Below, piece after piece: positions 24,515 through 36,904 of a stretch of 64,000 nucleotides of DNA; position 1 is the first letter of the stretch, and each line of letters begins with the position of its first letter. Position numbers and translations under genes: made by a program. Origin of the DNA: Coenobita brevimanus (taxonomy: Eukaryota > Arthropoda > Malacostraca > Decapoda > Coenobitidae). The notes below the pieces were generated by a model, which saw nothing but the letters and a program-made list of their open reading frames with translations, did no database searches and had not been told where the DNA came from. The stretch covers positions 294,824 through 358,823 of the forward strand of contig JAVRFU010003718.1 in the NCBI GenBank assembly GCA_032717465.1. Reading direction: 5' to 3'.

Positions 24515-26732
24515 CACAGGATAACCTCAGATGTGTCCTTTCCATATGCCTACAGACTTATGCCTCACCCTTTGTGATGAGGAGGACCATAAGTCGAAGA
24601 GGCTGTGTATTTCAAGTGTACAATTTTCCTGCTTGGAATTATTATAACCACTGATGCTACCGGCTCTAAGTACAGGCTTGCGAGGATCCTAAGTGATATG
24701 CCTGATAAGGGAAATTACAATGAGGAAAAGAATTAATGAAGGTAGGAGTGTGGAGGATATAAATGGGGGAAAGAATAAATGAAAGTAGGAAAAAGGAAAA
24801 TACAAAAATAAAAATATAAACTGAGATGACATGAGAGAAAAGTGATACCATGCCTTTTGCTGATAGGAAATTCCAGCACCTTATTACATGGACTGAGGTA
24901 GCGAAAGGGAACTGGTCAAAGTTTTCCATTTTCTACTTACAAAATGCTGCGGTAAAGGACGCACGCACGCACACACTCACTCACCCACTCTCTCTCTCTC
25001 TCTCTCAAAAGAAAAAAAAAAAAAAAGATGCACAATTAACTTATATGTCATGCCAGAACACAAAATGTATTGTATCACCGAAAACTCAAGAACGGTAGAT
25101 TTTACAGCCAATAAACTGGAAGGGAAGTCTCAAAGAAATCGTTTTATTGCCCAGACGAAACACCTACAGCTTTTGATTGTGCCTTGAGGACCCGAGACCA
25201 ATTTAAGAGACCGAGGTGGACCAGAATACTAAGAAAGTGTATCGCCTTTAATATGAGAGACTTTGGAGACGAGAGAAGTAGGAGAGGGCTTGAGATGAGA
25301 GGATTCCTATTTCAATACGAGAGGCCTTTGGATAGGAGTGAAGCAAGACAAGGAAACTTCAGGTCAGAAAATTATCTATTTCATTACGAGAAACTGTGGA
25401 GGGGAGTGAAGTTAGAGAGGAAGGATTGAGGTGAGAAAAGGGGGCGTGAGTTGCAGAGAAGGTCGCCATATGGAGGAGGAAAGGGTGACATGGAGGTGAT
25501 TCATTTGTGGTCACCCCTGACGGGATTAAGGCATCTGGTGATAGACAGGTAGACAGTTAGATTGATTGACTGACTAACTGATTGATTGATAAGCGAAGTT
25601 TGTATGGAAGACGTAAATTTGGACCAGCTTAAAGTGAGTGTATAGTAGAAATGGATGGTCGAAGTAGGTATACAGGACAAAAATCTACCAAGTGAAGGTG
25701 AAGGTAATACAGAAATGGGTGGCAGATGTATGTATGAAGGACGAGAAAATGGACCAGGAGATATATGTATGAAGGACGAAAATAATGGGCCAGGTTATTG
25801 TGAAAGTCCTATAATTATCACAGTATAAAAAACAAGGAATCAATAAGCTTCAAGTACTGAGATACAAGTCCTTCAAGTCTAGAGAGAAGCCATAAACCAC
25901 ACACAGAGGCCAATTAAGGAAACTCGCCAATGAACGAGCAAGATGATGACCATAACCATTTTCGTAATAACTTTCCTTGTATATCTTGCACGTAGGTAGG
26001 TTTGTACAACTTTAAGATGTGGAAACTGATTACCTTGCGTGTAGATGTGTGTAGGGGGGGGGGCGCGCAAAGAAAGGGGGGGAGGTCATGTAATCTACTG
26101 GTGTTTGCACTTTCCTCATAAAAACACACTACAGAACTAATATGTGATGTTACAGCAGACCAACGTACATATCACTACTATTTAACCATCAATATACTTT
26201 CAGCTGGAGATCCACGGTCGCTCAGTGAAAGCGTTTTTGTCTCGTGATCCGTTTTTAGGGTAACTCAAACCAAGGCGGCCATTTAAAGAGAATCCTGATA
26301 TTAAGTATTTTCATGTGGAGTCAAAATTCTCTGCCAGCCTTGCGTCCTACTTTCCGTATTTCTCACTCTTGTCAAATGAGAATTTCGTTCCTTCTGATAC
26401 CTTTCTCTTGAGTGTTTCATATTGCTATCACAAGAAACTAGTTCACCCTTCCATTCCCTCAACTGGCAGATAGGTGTTGGAGGCTTTTTGCTCACGGACA
26501 TACTTGCATATGTGATCACCTTATCTGTTCATATTGCAGACTGACGGGATGAATCATTATAACACATTTACGTATCACTCTCACTACAGACACCCATCAC
26601 CATTTGTGCTTCTGTGTTGCGTGCCTAACCTTGTAAGACTTAAGGCTTCCCAATGTGAGGGACATTAACCTGGTCCATATACTGAGTCGAGGAAAGAAAT
26701 CGACAGGGAAAAGTGAAAGGAAAACTGAGGTT
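24151..26732. other. Non-coding stretch of unit 1 with small open frames
   Basis: No recognisable gene. It includes an open frame at 24240-24524 ending in a CA repeat (24484-24519), a CT/poly-A tract at 24985-25026, and an 81-codon open frame at 25184-25429 made of imperfect internal repeats (ATGAGAGACTTTGGAGACGA, then related copies). Both frames persist in units 2 and 3 with a few replacements, but that is expected of young duplicates. Counterparts are 38385-40951 and 57711-60271. Confidence 0.6.
26300..26480 (-). repeat. Dispersed repeat, copy in inverted orientation
   Basis: The reverse strand reads GTGATAGCAATATGAAACAC followed by a purine-rich stretch. It matches, with divergence, the plus strand at about 36235-36395. 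Counterparts in other units are about 40500-40700, 59820-60020 (minus) and 55695-55850 (plus). No element ends could be fixed. Confidence 0.5.
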
Positions 26733-27434
26733 GACCACAGGAGGCCAATGTTACGGTGGCCGGTGCTAGTGAAATCCCTCCTAACCATATCTAATTTGTA
26801 CTAATCTCACTAATCCCACCAATATCTGTCTTATTTCAATGTCACCTAACCCAAACCAACCTAATCACATCTAAACCGATTTAATTTAGCCCAGTCTCAC
26901 CTAAATTATCAATATTTGCTCGAACTGAACCCTGCCTAACCTCGAATGACCTAATCCAACTTTAATCAACCCAACGTAATCTAGCTTAACCTCACCTAAC
27001 CCAGTCTAATTGTATTTAACCTCACAATCTCACGTAACCTCCCCATACTTAACATAACCTATTTTGAAGCAGCCTAACCGCATCTAACCCTACCTAATCC
27101 TACCCAGTCTCACTTAACCATACCATACCCGACCTAACCCAACCCAGTCAAGCCTAAAATGACCTAATCCAACCTAATCTAACCCAGCCTAACCTAACCA
27201 AATAAAACCCAACCCAAAACCTATCAAAACCGACGTATTCTAAAGCAATCTAACCTAATCCGTCTATATCTAGTCGAACTGAACCCAACCCAACCAAAAA
27301 TTACCTAATCAGACCAAACCCTGCCCAAAGTGACCTAACCTAACTTTCGATCCGCTATAAAATCGTTAAGAAATTTTGCTGCCTGAAAGTCAGTCTACGG
27401 ATGTCATATTCCAAGTTTCGCCTGTTCTGTGTAC
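26733..27434. repeat. CCTAA-rich (telomere-like) element, unit 1 long form
   Basis: About 550 bp of degenerate CCTAAC/CCCAAC repeats, including CCTAACCTAACC, resemble the C strand of the arthropod telomere repeat TTAGG. A non-repetitive end of about 90 bp follows, from CTTTCGATCCGCTATAAAAT to CTGTTCTGTGTAC. The first 60 bp (GACCACAGGAGGCC) is not CCTAA-like. All six copies in the window end at the same GTGTAC, after which the flanks differ. Confidence 0.8.
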
Positions 27435-27858
27435 ACATATAACTTTGTAAGCTGGATGTTCATGTGTGTAAGTGTAGTTCTGCATGGGACGGAGAGGCCT
27501 AATGCGTTCAGGGATAAGTAGATGTATTTAAAGATATGGCTATGTATATAGAAATAGAAATTTGTGTGTCGAGTTATGGATATGTATGTGTTGAATCGAC
27601 ATATGTGAAGACGTCATTGTGTACGAGTGAGTGGAGGTGGGGCTACGTGTGTTCAGGTGGAACTACGTGTGTGGAGGTGAGGTTGGGGTTACGTAGGTGG
27701 AGGTAGGGCTACGTGTGGAGGTTTGGATATGTAGAGGAGTGGGTGTTTGTGTGCAGGGTTGGCGTGTGTCCTTGGAGGCGAGGCTGTGCAGAAGTGTGGC
27801 TGTGTGTCTGGAGGTGTGGTAGGATGCTGGTGTGATTCTGTGTTAGGTTGTCTTTGTA

Positions 27859-27860
<2 letters not shown>
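27435..27860. repeat. Degenerate GT/GGAGGT minisatellite, unit 1
   Basis: From about 27620 to 27770, imperfect copies of a roughly 24-bp motif (GTGGAGGTGGGGCTACGT and relatives) lead into a (GT)n run at 27861-27905. The unit 2 counterpart is 45579-46006. No gene is seen. Confidence 0.6.
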
Positions 27861-27907
<47 letters not shown>

Positions 27908-28024
27908 AGTTGTCTGTGTGTTCGTAGGTGAGCCTGTGTCTGTGTCGGGGAGGGATACAGCGTGTGGAGGGATGGACAAGATCACAGAGCCTGTGTGAAT
28001 GGAGGTTTGGGTATGGATGTTAGT

Positions 28025-28140
<116 letters not shown>

Positions 28141-28589
28141 CATTGATATACAGACAAAATCAAAGGCGTATGTGTAAGAGCAAGAAATAATCAACTAAGT
28201 GCGTAGGGTTGACACTGTGGAGTGAAGTGACAGTGGCATGGTTGGGGCCGATTCCGTGTTGGATCGTACACGTCTTATTGCCGTATTCTCATCAGCATGG
28301 AAGGCTTCCCAGCACCTTTTCCTTTCTGATTTATTTTACCTATTACACCTTCTCTTGTATGTAATTTATATTATAACGACACAGATGGCATATATAGCAT
28401 AAAAAAAATGCATTAACGGAGCAGAGATAGGCATTGAGGGGATGACGTGTTGGTAAGCCTTACGGCCCCATACCACTTCAATCCTCAACATCGTGAACCC
28501 TTTCATTATGGCGGCATCATTTTATACTGTTCTTGTTATCCTCACACGATTTTATTTAGGAGGAAGATGGTAATGAAGCCTAACATTTG

Positions 28590-28840
28590 TACACTGATTT
28601 TCCCATGTTTCGACTCACCGCCGTCATCATCAGGAGTTTAAAATAACGGAGGTGAAAATTGCTGCTTTGTTTAGAATTAATGCTGTAGCAGGGAATGCAA
28701 CTGTTCTATTACCTTGTGTTTTATCATGTCATTTGAACTCTAATCGAAGTAATAATTTTAATTTCTGTTGTTTCAGGATTCTGTGATGACTTGATAGTAA
28801 GTCGAAACGTTTTGAAGAATAAATATGATTTTCTAAGCCC
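28590..28840. mobile_element. Possible Penelope-like element end remnants, unit 1
   Basis: Two related motifs face each other. On the minus strand near 28607-28634 lies GATGATGAC, then about 9 bases, then GTCGAAAC. On the plus strand near 28783-28810 lies GATGAC, about 11 bases, then GTCGAAAC, followed by GAAGAATAAA. Similar motifs flank Penelope-like elements in invertebrates, to my recollection. No reverse transcriptase remains. The counterpart is 46830-47080. Confidence 0.3.
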
Positions 28841-29515
28841 TGATTATCCCCTACCTCCTAAAATTACGACTCCCGAAAAACAAGACAGTACCATATTTTA
28901 TTCAATTTCGAAAGAGTTCTTGTAGTGAAAGGGTCAATGAAGGCTATATCGAACCCCTCCAGTGCCAAACGTCTCCCTCAAGTTGCATAAATCATATGAA
29001 GCTAGCAGAACCACAGTAAAGAGTGCATCACGGTATTTCATGGGCTAAGAATGAAACCAACCAAACATCATGGGTTTCACAGTGGTTATTTGGCAGTTGT
29101 TCCAACAATGTTCATGCATATAGGTCTGCGCGCCCACCAACCACGTGGCCATAGGTGAATAGGCAGGCCAAAACAGAGGAATGAGGGTGCGTGGTCAGCA
29201 GCTCAATTTTGGGACTAAGCTGAATTTCGCTAAGCCGAGCAAAGTCATCTTCCATAGGCTGGAATTAGGTACGAAATCTTTTATTCTCGGCCAAAAAAGT
29301 CGTGGCAGCTTAAGCATGGCAAGGCGTCCTGGGGTTGTCTTGAACACAGAAAAATCGCCCAATATTAACCGAACTATAATTCAAAGTAGAAAATTCGCAG
29401 CTACAGGATACATAAAAAGGAGGCGAACGTGGAAGCGGATCTTAGACAGGGAAAAAAGCATGGAGAATCCAGGGGAAAATAACAGAACCCGCAGGAAATA
29501 CCAATAAAGAACAAC
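28841..29515. other. Non-coding stretch, unit 1
   Basis: No supported gene. The part at 28925-29050 is related to 31845-31985 in the same orientation (GTGAAAGGGTCAATGAAGGC against GATTAATGAAGGTTATATTT and following bases), so it is an old dispersed repeat pair. A 108-codon open frame at 29181-29507 has no recognisable domain. The counterpart is 47081-47755. Confidence 0.5.
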
Positions 29516-29940
29516 GAAGATTAGAGGAATGCAAGAGCAGAGGAGAAGCGAGAAAAAAAAAAAAAAGTGAAAATACAGAACTCAAAGAATAATAAAGATA
29601 AATATGAAACTGCAAGGATGAGAAGAATGCAAGAGTGGAGAGGAGTAAAAAGCCACAGTCAGGAAAAAGACTGCTAGGGAAGACATGAAGAGAAAGGAAG
29701 AGGAGAGGAGAGGAGAGGAGAGGAGAGGAAAGAAAAAAGGTCCGGTCAGAAGAAGAGATTGCTAAGGAGTTAATTACAAGGCAAAGGATGATAAAAGGAG
29801 AGGGTGAGGAGGAAGAGGGATGGGACCGGTGGGCAGGAGGGAGGCAGATAACGAGAGGCAACCATGGCCAACAGGAACTGCAGGGAGGAGGAGGAGGAGG
29901 AGGAGGAGGAAGAAGAGGAGGAGGACGAGGAGGAGGAATA
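29516..29940. repeat. Purine-rich stretch with (GAGGA)n and (GGA)n, unit 1
   Basis: Purine-biased sequence holds a GAGGA tract at 29699-29728 and GGA/GAA triplets at 29883-29938 (about 56 bp). The unit 2 counterpart is far longer at the triplet part. Confidence 0.85.
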
Positions 29941-30519
29941 TTCGAGAGTAGGCAAGCATGAAGTGATTAGCGGCACAGGAACGCCATTTTGATTTTTTTA
30001 TTCTTGCCGCCACCAGACGATTTCACTCAGCCTTGGGGGGACGTCCGGGATTACAGGGATTACCGAAAGGAACTGGGATGGTGGAAACTTACAAGTGTAG
30101 GGCAGGCATACATGGAATCGTCATCAGACTAGGAATCTATGAAGCGGTCCTAGTATTCCCTTTTTCATATTATATTCCTACCACTTCCATAAGATTTTAT
30201 TGGCGCGAGTGAGTCACTGGAGCCTGAGTGTTAATGGATGAAACTTGTGAGGATGAACTATTTGTATACGACTGGCATGCATGGAGTGCTTACCGGCCGA
30301 GGAACTGATGTCGACTCTAGTATTAACCATTTTCTGCCAAGGACTTTTTTACTTCGCTCGTGCTGCCCACAGATTTTACTCTGCCTGCGGGAGTTTATTC
30401 GAACTGGAGGGGCTACAGACAACCTTCTTTAACGCCTCACTACTAGGATGCTCTCCTAAGCTAAATAAAATCGTCTGGTAATTGCAAGAACCATATATAA
30501 AAAACGTCCTCAGGCTGAC

Positions 30520-30571
<52 letters not shown>

Positions 30572-31000
30572 GCCAAGATAAAAGAAAGACCCCTCAGTTT
30601 CTGAGAGTCACATGTGAAACCAGAGATGACACGGTTACAACGAGGGTTTCGTTTCTCTGCCTTGTACTGCTCTTGTAGCGCGGCATGCAGGCTAACCACA
30701 GCTACAGTACGTTTATTCTAACCTGACAAAGATCCCCAAGCCCTTTAAGTTTAGCTGATGTCCAAGTGTAATCGCACTGGAGGGTCGATTTCATTAGTAA
30801 GCAAAGGGATCCATTCCTACCTCGCAACTATTGGCTCATCGAATATCATGCAAATACGACTCAAGCTGTTAGTGTGGCTCGGTTTCATCAACTGAAAACA
30901 AACAGACTATAATACTCACAATTGTTGCAGGGATGACTGGCAGAAATTGTGGGCTTGCACACAGCTTGGCCATATCAGCTTAAGTATACAACCGGTAATC
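29941..31000. other. Non-coding stretch with (GA)n, unit 1
   Basis: No gene recognised. It holds a GA run at 30521-30569 (48880-48918 in unit 2) and short open frames without domain features. The counterpart is 48300-49345. Confidence 0.6.
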
Positions 31001-31720
31001 TGAAAAAAAAAAAAAAAAAAAAAGTAGAAAGAAATAAGAGGAGAGGTGGTAGAGGGAGAACTGATGCAGACATCTGGGGAGGGAAGCGAAGAAGAAAAGG
31101 AGAAATACTCCTGAGATGAAAAGGGATGAGAAAGATGAAGAGGATGAAAGAAATGATCAGGGGGAATGGAAGGAAAGAGAGAGACGAGAAGAATATGATA
31201 AATACAGAGCAAAAGATGGAAAGGGAGGACAGAGAAAGAAAGAGGATCACAACAGACGGAGAAAGATGTGGAAAGGGAGGAGGAAGAGAGGATAGAAGAA
31301 GAGATGGAGTATGGGTGCAAGGCAAACTGAGAAGAAGATGGAAAGTCGGAGCAGGAGTGAAAAGGAAGAAGGGAAGGAGGCGACGGATTAGATGGAGTAA
31401 AAGGTGGAAAGAGATGAAAAAGAGAAGGAATGTCAGGTTAAGTAAGATACGGGAAGGAAGGAAAAAGAAGAATACATAAGGAGAAATAAGTGGAGGAGGA
31501 AGAACACGACGGCTGGAGCAGGAGGTGGAAAGGGAGGATGGAAAGGAGAGGATGGTATAAACTGAGCAAAAGGTGGAAATAAAGATGAAAGAAGAGAAGG
31601 AAAAAGATGGAATGGGGTGGAAAGGCGGGGAGGGGGGAGGAGAGGAGGGGAATTAAACAGATGCAGCAAAAGGTGGAAATGGAGAATACGAAGAGATAAA
31701 CAGGAGAAACTGGTGAGTCT
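31001..31720. repeat. Poly-A and 700-bp purine-biased stretch, unit 1
   Basis: A run of about 21 A is followed by roughly 700 bp dominated by GGA, GAAA and AAGG words on the plus strand. Long frames on both strands here only reflect the bias (K/R/E-rich or S/F/L-rich). The counterpart is 49350-50070. Confidence 0.75.
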
Positions 31721-32440
31721 AGTTTAGGATCGCGCAGATGAAAATGCAAGTGAAATTACAGAAAAGCATAAATCGAGAGGAAACAAGGACGTGTCAGATA
31801 TCTTCAGTGTTATCCCTGCTGCTGCCAGACGATATAAATCAACCAACGACAAAGGGGAGGGATTAATGAAGGTTATATTTAACTCCTCTATATCGAAAAG
31901 TCTCTCCATATGAGTAAAAATCATCTAGTGATAGAAATTACAGAATAGCCATTACGTCAGCAGAGTGAAAGGGTTAAGAACATGTCCCAAATCTGTTAAG
32001 AACACGTACTAAACCCTATCAGCTGTCATCGTTTAGTTTCTGTGGGCCGCATACTAGGTGACCAACTCTACCTGTTCTTTATATCTTTTTAATATCGACA
32101 AAGTTTGATCCACTAACATACAAGAGGTTACTGAGGTGTAATGTGCAGAATAAATCGCTAAGGAAGAGGTGTTACGAAATCTCCAAAGCCACTCAGAATA
32201 CGACCCTTCCTGAGAATGGTGGAATTTCGCCCATATTCTCTTGAGGTCAAAAAAATTCCTTGCAACCTCTTCTTTTGCGATTTAATTTTTTCTTTTATGT
32301 TATCCGGCGTCTTTTCTATATCGACATCGTTTGCAAAGACAGTATAAAAACAAGAGAGATTTAACGTGCCATATTACTGTATATACGGCCCCCTGATACC
32401 TACAATAACCCAGTGCAGTTTTCATCTATCTCCCCAATCA
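31721..32440. other. Non-coding stretch, unit 1
   Basis: No gene seen. It includes the second member (31845-31985) of the dispersed pair described at 28925. The counterpart is 50071-50790. Confidence 0.5.
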
Positions 32441-32710
32441 CCATCATTTTCTCCTCCTTACCTTCCTCAACACCATCACCACTACCACCACCATCATCAC
32501 AAACGGCCTTCCCAGGGCCAGTGCTTCCCACCTGCATCATCATTCACACCACAACCATCCACCACCACTACCATCATTACCACCACCACCACCACCATCA
32601 TCATCACCACCCTAATAACAATCCGCGTACCCAACCCATCACCATTCACACCACGACTTCTGCAACTACTACCACCAGCACCACCACCACCATCATCATC
32701 AACACCCTAA
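32441..32710. repeat. CAC/CAT triplet-rich stretch, unit 1
   Basis: Imperfect CAC, CAT and CTA triplets. Histidine- and threonine-rich frames follow from the composition. The counterpart 50790-51060 has minor triplet differences. Confidence 0.85.
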
Positions 32711-33545
32711 CAACCCTACGCGTTCCCAGTGCCAATGGTTTATGTGGACATCGCCATTCCCTCCACGCCCCCAGCTCAGCGGCGATTTGCATTTTACAGT
32801 ACACGCCCATTAGTTGTTTGCAAGTGTGAAGGGGCTGCGAGTACAGCATACATATGTACTCCATGTCATTATACTTAATTAACAACGATAGATAGTATAT
32901 TCAAAGAGATGTTACTTCCTCTGAGTCATCATTTACAAGTTCCCTTCAGATAGCTTATACCTTCAAGTTAACGTTCATCGTCCAAGATATACTGATGCAA
33001 TATAAGAATCACTCAGATCAATTGAAAAATGTGCAGTTTAATAAATGTGAGTGAGTTTGAAGTGGGCACAAAGTCTGAATTCAAAAGACGACACTACTGA
33101 GAGGGTGAGGTGCTACAATACAATCGGGGGAAGTGGTGGCGTAGTAGACCCACAAGTGGGCTGGGGACAGTGGAATGGAAAATCCCACCTTGGCTGTTGC
33201 AGGAAACAGTTTCAGGAATTGATTTCTATAACAAGCGCTTTACTGATACTCTGTAAGGCTTCTCCAATGTCATAAAAACATCTCCACTGTTACCGTCACA
33301 CCAGATATGAATGCTATGCCCGTACCACACACTCTCACACTGAAGATGCTGAGTATCAGTGGTCAAGTGATGGCCCGGGCACAGACTCCTGGATGATGTA
33401 TGTAGAAAGTGGACCCTGGATCCTGAATTAAAGGTCCATGTTGGATGTTACGGCATATTAGATAGAGACAATCATAAAAGTTTAATAAATGCACCTCATG
33501 ACCAGAGACTATAATTAATTATGCACTCCTAGTTTATTATGAAAC

Positions 33546-33546
<1 letters not shown>
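32711..33546. other. Non-coding stretch, unit 1, with empty transposon site
   Basis: No gene seen. CTCCTAGTTTATTATG near 33527 is the unfilled TA target of the inverted-repeat transposon found in unit 2 at 51884-52964. Confidence 0.7.
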
Positions 33547-33610
<64 letters not shown>

Positions 33611-33618
33611 GCGCGCAA
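33547..33618. repeat. (CA)n-(CG)n microsatellite, unit 1
   Basis: About 62 bp of CA followed by GCGCGCGC. In unit 2 the tract is longer (52983-53076). The CG end could adopt left-handed DNA; this is inference from composition. Confidence 0.9.
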
Positions 33619-34113
33619 TTAGACTGGGTTAGGTGACGTATTAACCTTCATATTAACCAAAGCACTGAGCTATCTATTAACGCTTGCCATAAAAGACTGA
33701 ACCTGAGTCTGTTATCTCGCAGCCATATACGAAAAGACATAAAACAAGGCATATCCAACGACTTTCAGTACAGCAACGTCTCTTCAACCTTATTCTTACT
33801 TCATACGACTTTATTCAACTAGGGCAAGATATCTGCTAATGAAACTTGGGCAGGATATCTGGTACACAAGGCTGTATCTACTGCCACATTTCTAGTTCTA
33901 GTATTTTCCACGAAGCTCTTATACAATCGTCCAGAGAGAGCTAAATAAACAAAAACCATATGCTATACTGAGGAAGAGGCAATCGTAACTATAATGGGCG
34001 CTATTCTTAAGCAGTCCACCCTCAGTCACACGAGAAGCCAAACGTAAAAACAAAGTTTTATTTACACAAGGCACACACAAAATACATAAAATATACGAAA
34101 CACGACGCGAACA

Positions 34114-34152
<39 letters not shown>

Positions 34153-34204
34153 ATTTTCACCTCCTGTGATGTTTGACTTTGGAAGGACCGACCAACAAAA
34201 GACC
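33619..34204. other. Non-coding stretch with (CA)n, unit 1
   Basis: AT-rich sequence without a gene, with a CA run at 34112-34148. The counterpart is 53077-53655. Confidence 0.6.
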
Positions 34205-34774
34205 GTAATGCATAAATCAATTTATTTTAGCCCAGTCTCAACTAACCTATCCATATTTGCTCGAACTGAACCCTGCCTAACCTCGAATGACCTAATCCAA
34301 CCCAAATTAACCCAACCAAATCTAACTTAACCTCACCTAACCCAGTCTAATTGTATTTAACCTCACAATCTCACGTAACCTCCCCATACCTAACCTAACC
34401 ACTTCTGACGCAGCCTAACCGCATCTAACCCACCTATTCCTACAGAGTCTCACTTAACCATACCATACCCGACCTAACCCAACCCAGTCGAGCCTAAAAT
34501 GACCTAATCCAACCGAACCTAACCCAGCCTAACCCAACCAAATAAAATCCAACCCAAAACCTATCAAAACCGACGTATTCTAAAGCAATCTAACCTAATC
34601 CGTCTATATCTAGTCGAACTGAACCCAACCCAACCAAAAATTACCTAATCAGACCAAACCCTGCCCAAAGTGACCTAACCTAACTTTCGATCCGCTATAA
34701 AATCGTTAAGAAATTTTGCTGCCTGAAAGTCAGTCTACGGATGTCACATTCCAAGTTTCGCCTGTTCTGTGTAC
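34205..34774. repeat. CCTAA-rich element, 5'-shorter form, unit 1
   Basis: Same family as 26733-27434, but homology begins only at about AATCAATTTATTTTAGCCC, so the left part is missing. The right end is the same (CTGTTCTGTGTAC) and is followed by AGTACAAGTTTG and GT-rich sequence. The counterpart is 53655-54220. Confidence 0.75.
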
Positions 34775-34844
34775 AGTACAAGTTTGTGTGTTTGTGTGTG
34801 TGTTTATTTAGGAGTGTCTGAGATGTGTACTACAGGGAAAAAAT

Positions 34845-34892
<48 letters not shown>

Positions 34893-35357
34893 TTAAAAAA
34901 TTGGGTACACAATCGGCACGATGCGTCCTTCTAATGTAGTACTGACAAAAAACGAGAGAGAGAGAGAGAGAGAGAGAATCCTCCCGTAGATAATTAGGTC
35001 CAACTGCTAGTGTTGTGTTGAATGGAAGAGGCAGTACATAACAGCCCTCCCTCCCGCCCTCCTTCCTGCCTCCTGTCCAGAAATGACTCCGGTAGTGTCC
35101 AACGCTCTGTCAGATAGAGGAGACAATCAAGACAATCAACACAGCCTGATCTCCTGCCCTCCTTGTTGTCTTTTGTTTTTAAGGCCCTACTGTTTTTCGT
35201 ATATTGTTTTTCTGGCCCAGTGGTGCTTTTTCCTGTACATTGCTTTGGTGTGTGTTTTGTAATGTGGCCTAAAACTTGAGTCCCTTCCACTTGGTACTCT
35301 GTCTGAGGTTTAAGTGACTGGATGTGTTTTGTTCCTATTTCTGTCTGCATCCTCGTA

Positions 35358-35436
<79 letters not shown>

Positions 35437-35588
35437 GGAAAGGATATTTTTCTTAAGTGGGCGAATCGAGTGAGAACACAATACTTCATCTAAAATTTGG
35501 TATCACTAAGTAAAACTCTTGCCCAGTATGGCTTGTAAAATTGCCCTGCTTTGAGGAACACCAAAGCATTGTCTCCTTTCCAGCTATT

Positions 35589-35644
<56 letters not shown>

Positions 35645-35645
35645 C
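34775..35645. repeat. Cluster of (CT)n, (GA)n and (CA)n microsatellites, unit 1
   Basis: CT runs at 34851-34889, 35358-35391 and 35591-35641, GA at 34955-34977, CA at 35391-35435. The intervening 34980-35340 has no supported gene. The counterpart 54221-55095 differs in run lengths. Confidence 0.9.
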
Positions 35646-36560
35646 CCATAGAGCCAAGTATAGCCGAGAAATACCCAAAACTTTTCCGCTAGACAAGAAC
35701 AGAGCATCATTATTTTTTCTCTGCTCAGCTGTTGTGCCGATCATGGCATGTCGTGGCTTTCTTAAACTGTGGTGAAAGCTGTTTTCCAGTGGTACCAGAT
35801 ACCTGCCAAAACAAATGCTGCAGAAAATAAGGGCCACAAATTTACCCTTGCCCTCTCGGATACGTTGTACGCCTAGTGACTGGACACTATAACTCGATCA
35901 CGCTGTCTCAGTCATCTCTCCTTTACTACCTATTAAAGTTACAGACCGAGGAGAAAAGTTGACTTTTTTGCCTTGCAACAGGTTGCTGTCATCACCAAGA
36001 ACTAACACAAGCAATAACGAACCCTTATCATCAGTAGTTCTGGCCAGTACTAGCAAAATCAAAGTGGTTCCGTGCAAGTGTCACCGTTCCCATCATCACC
36101 CAAGGACAGTACTAACACAGTACCTTGCTTTAAGCTCACATCATCAATATACTACGTTGCAATACAGGAAGGTTAAAATCTCAGAGTGGTGTGGTACGGG
36201 ACAGCCAAAGTTTGCCCACATTCCCTAACGGTTGTGGCAATGTGGGCTGTTACATGAACTATTTCTATGTGATAGCAATATGAAGTACACAAGAAAAGAG
36301 TATGGGAAGGAAGGATATTCCCTGTCTCTGGGGAGGAAAGAGAAATACGCAAGATACGACGCAATGCTGGCTGAGAAATTCCGATGAACTCTTGGTCATG
36401 GCTGTGCAGAATCAAATCATCAGTCATTATCATCATCATACACACGACCAGATTAAAGTGCTATGGCCAAATACCTTGCAACTAGCTATGGGTCGACTTA
36501 ATACCACATTGCTATACGTCCACATCATCATTAAATCATCATCATCATCATCACCATCAT
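35646..36560 (-). other. Stretch with decayed copies of the candidate exon's 3' end, unit 1
   Basis: Mostly non-coding. The best exon-like piece is at about 36470-36505, where ACCTTGCAACTAGCTATGGG and GTCGACTTAATACCAC parallel ACCTTGCAATTGGCTGTGGG and GTCGAGTTGAGACCAC of the exon at 36594. Weaker echoes (CCTTGCAACAGG near 35970, ACCTTGCTTTAAGC near 36121) precede ATCATC-rich sequence. These pieces are not open. The counterpart is 55096-56040. Confidence 0.45.
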
Positions 36561-36593
36561 CATACCATCATCGACAATTTCAAAGCACACTAC

Positions 36594-36869
36594 CTTGCAA
36601 TTGGCTGTGGGTCGAGTTGAGACCACTTGTCAATGGGGTCAGCGTTGATTAGCCTGGCCAGAGCCGCCTCCGTCAGTGTCACCAGCCCAGTCTCGGGGTC
36701 GGCGCTCCACTGGCCTGCCTGTAGACCCCCGCCACCGCCACCATCTCCCTCAGTCTTACCTCCGTCGCCAAGTCTCATCTCTTCCACCATCATCCTTGGA
36801 CTTGAACCTCCTCTATTTGGAAGGTTCTCTGCTACCTTCTCAACCAGCTTGAAGGCTTGTACTCTTGTC
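36594..36869 (-). CDS. Candidate internal exon of an unidentified gene, unit 1
   Basis: On the minus strand a pyrimidine run (TTTTTTTTCGCTAG) gives a good acceptor, and the exon ends at ATTGCAAG before GTAGTG, a good donor. The 276 bp is open throughout. It starts with one base and ends with two bases of split codons, so it is symmetric (splitting after the second base) and could be skipped without frameshift. It encodes about 91 residues: an opening with QAFKLVEKVAENLPNRGG, a low-complexity GDGGGGGG linker, then a compact segment with QWSADPETGLVTLTEAALAR and INADPIDKWSQLDPQPIA. The last segment looks like a real folded region, but I do not recognise the family. No partner exon was found with confidence. 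Confidence 0.5.
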
Positions 36870-36904
36870 CTAGCGAAAAAAAATTGTGTCTTGTCCTTAT
36901 ATCT

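Noticed and set aside
24240..24524. Frame beginning MTKAPDTLLVTS, kept in three units
   Set aside because: It runs into a CA microsatellite whose length differs between units, so the C-terminus is not stable. No family resemblance.
25184..25429. 81-codon frame kept in all three units
   Set aside because: Built from imperfect short repeats, with no domain. Conservation is no higher than in the surrounding non-coding sequence of these young duplicates.
26733..27350. True interstitial telomere or chromosome fusion point
   Set aside because: The CCTAA units are degenerate, the tract is short, occurs six times, and has a fixed non-telomeric right end. A dispersed element fits better.
31126..31479. 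Arg/Lys/Glu-rich 117-codon frame and the Ser/Leu/Phe-rich frames opposite
   Set aside because: Explained by purine bias; changes frame between units through small length differences.
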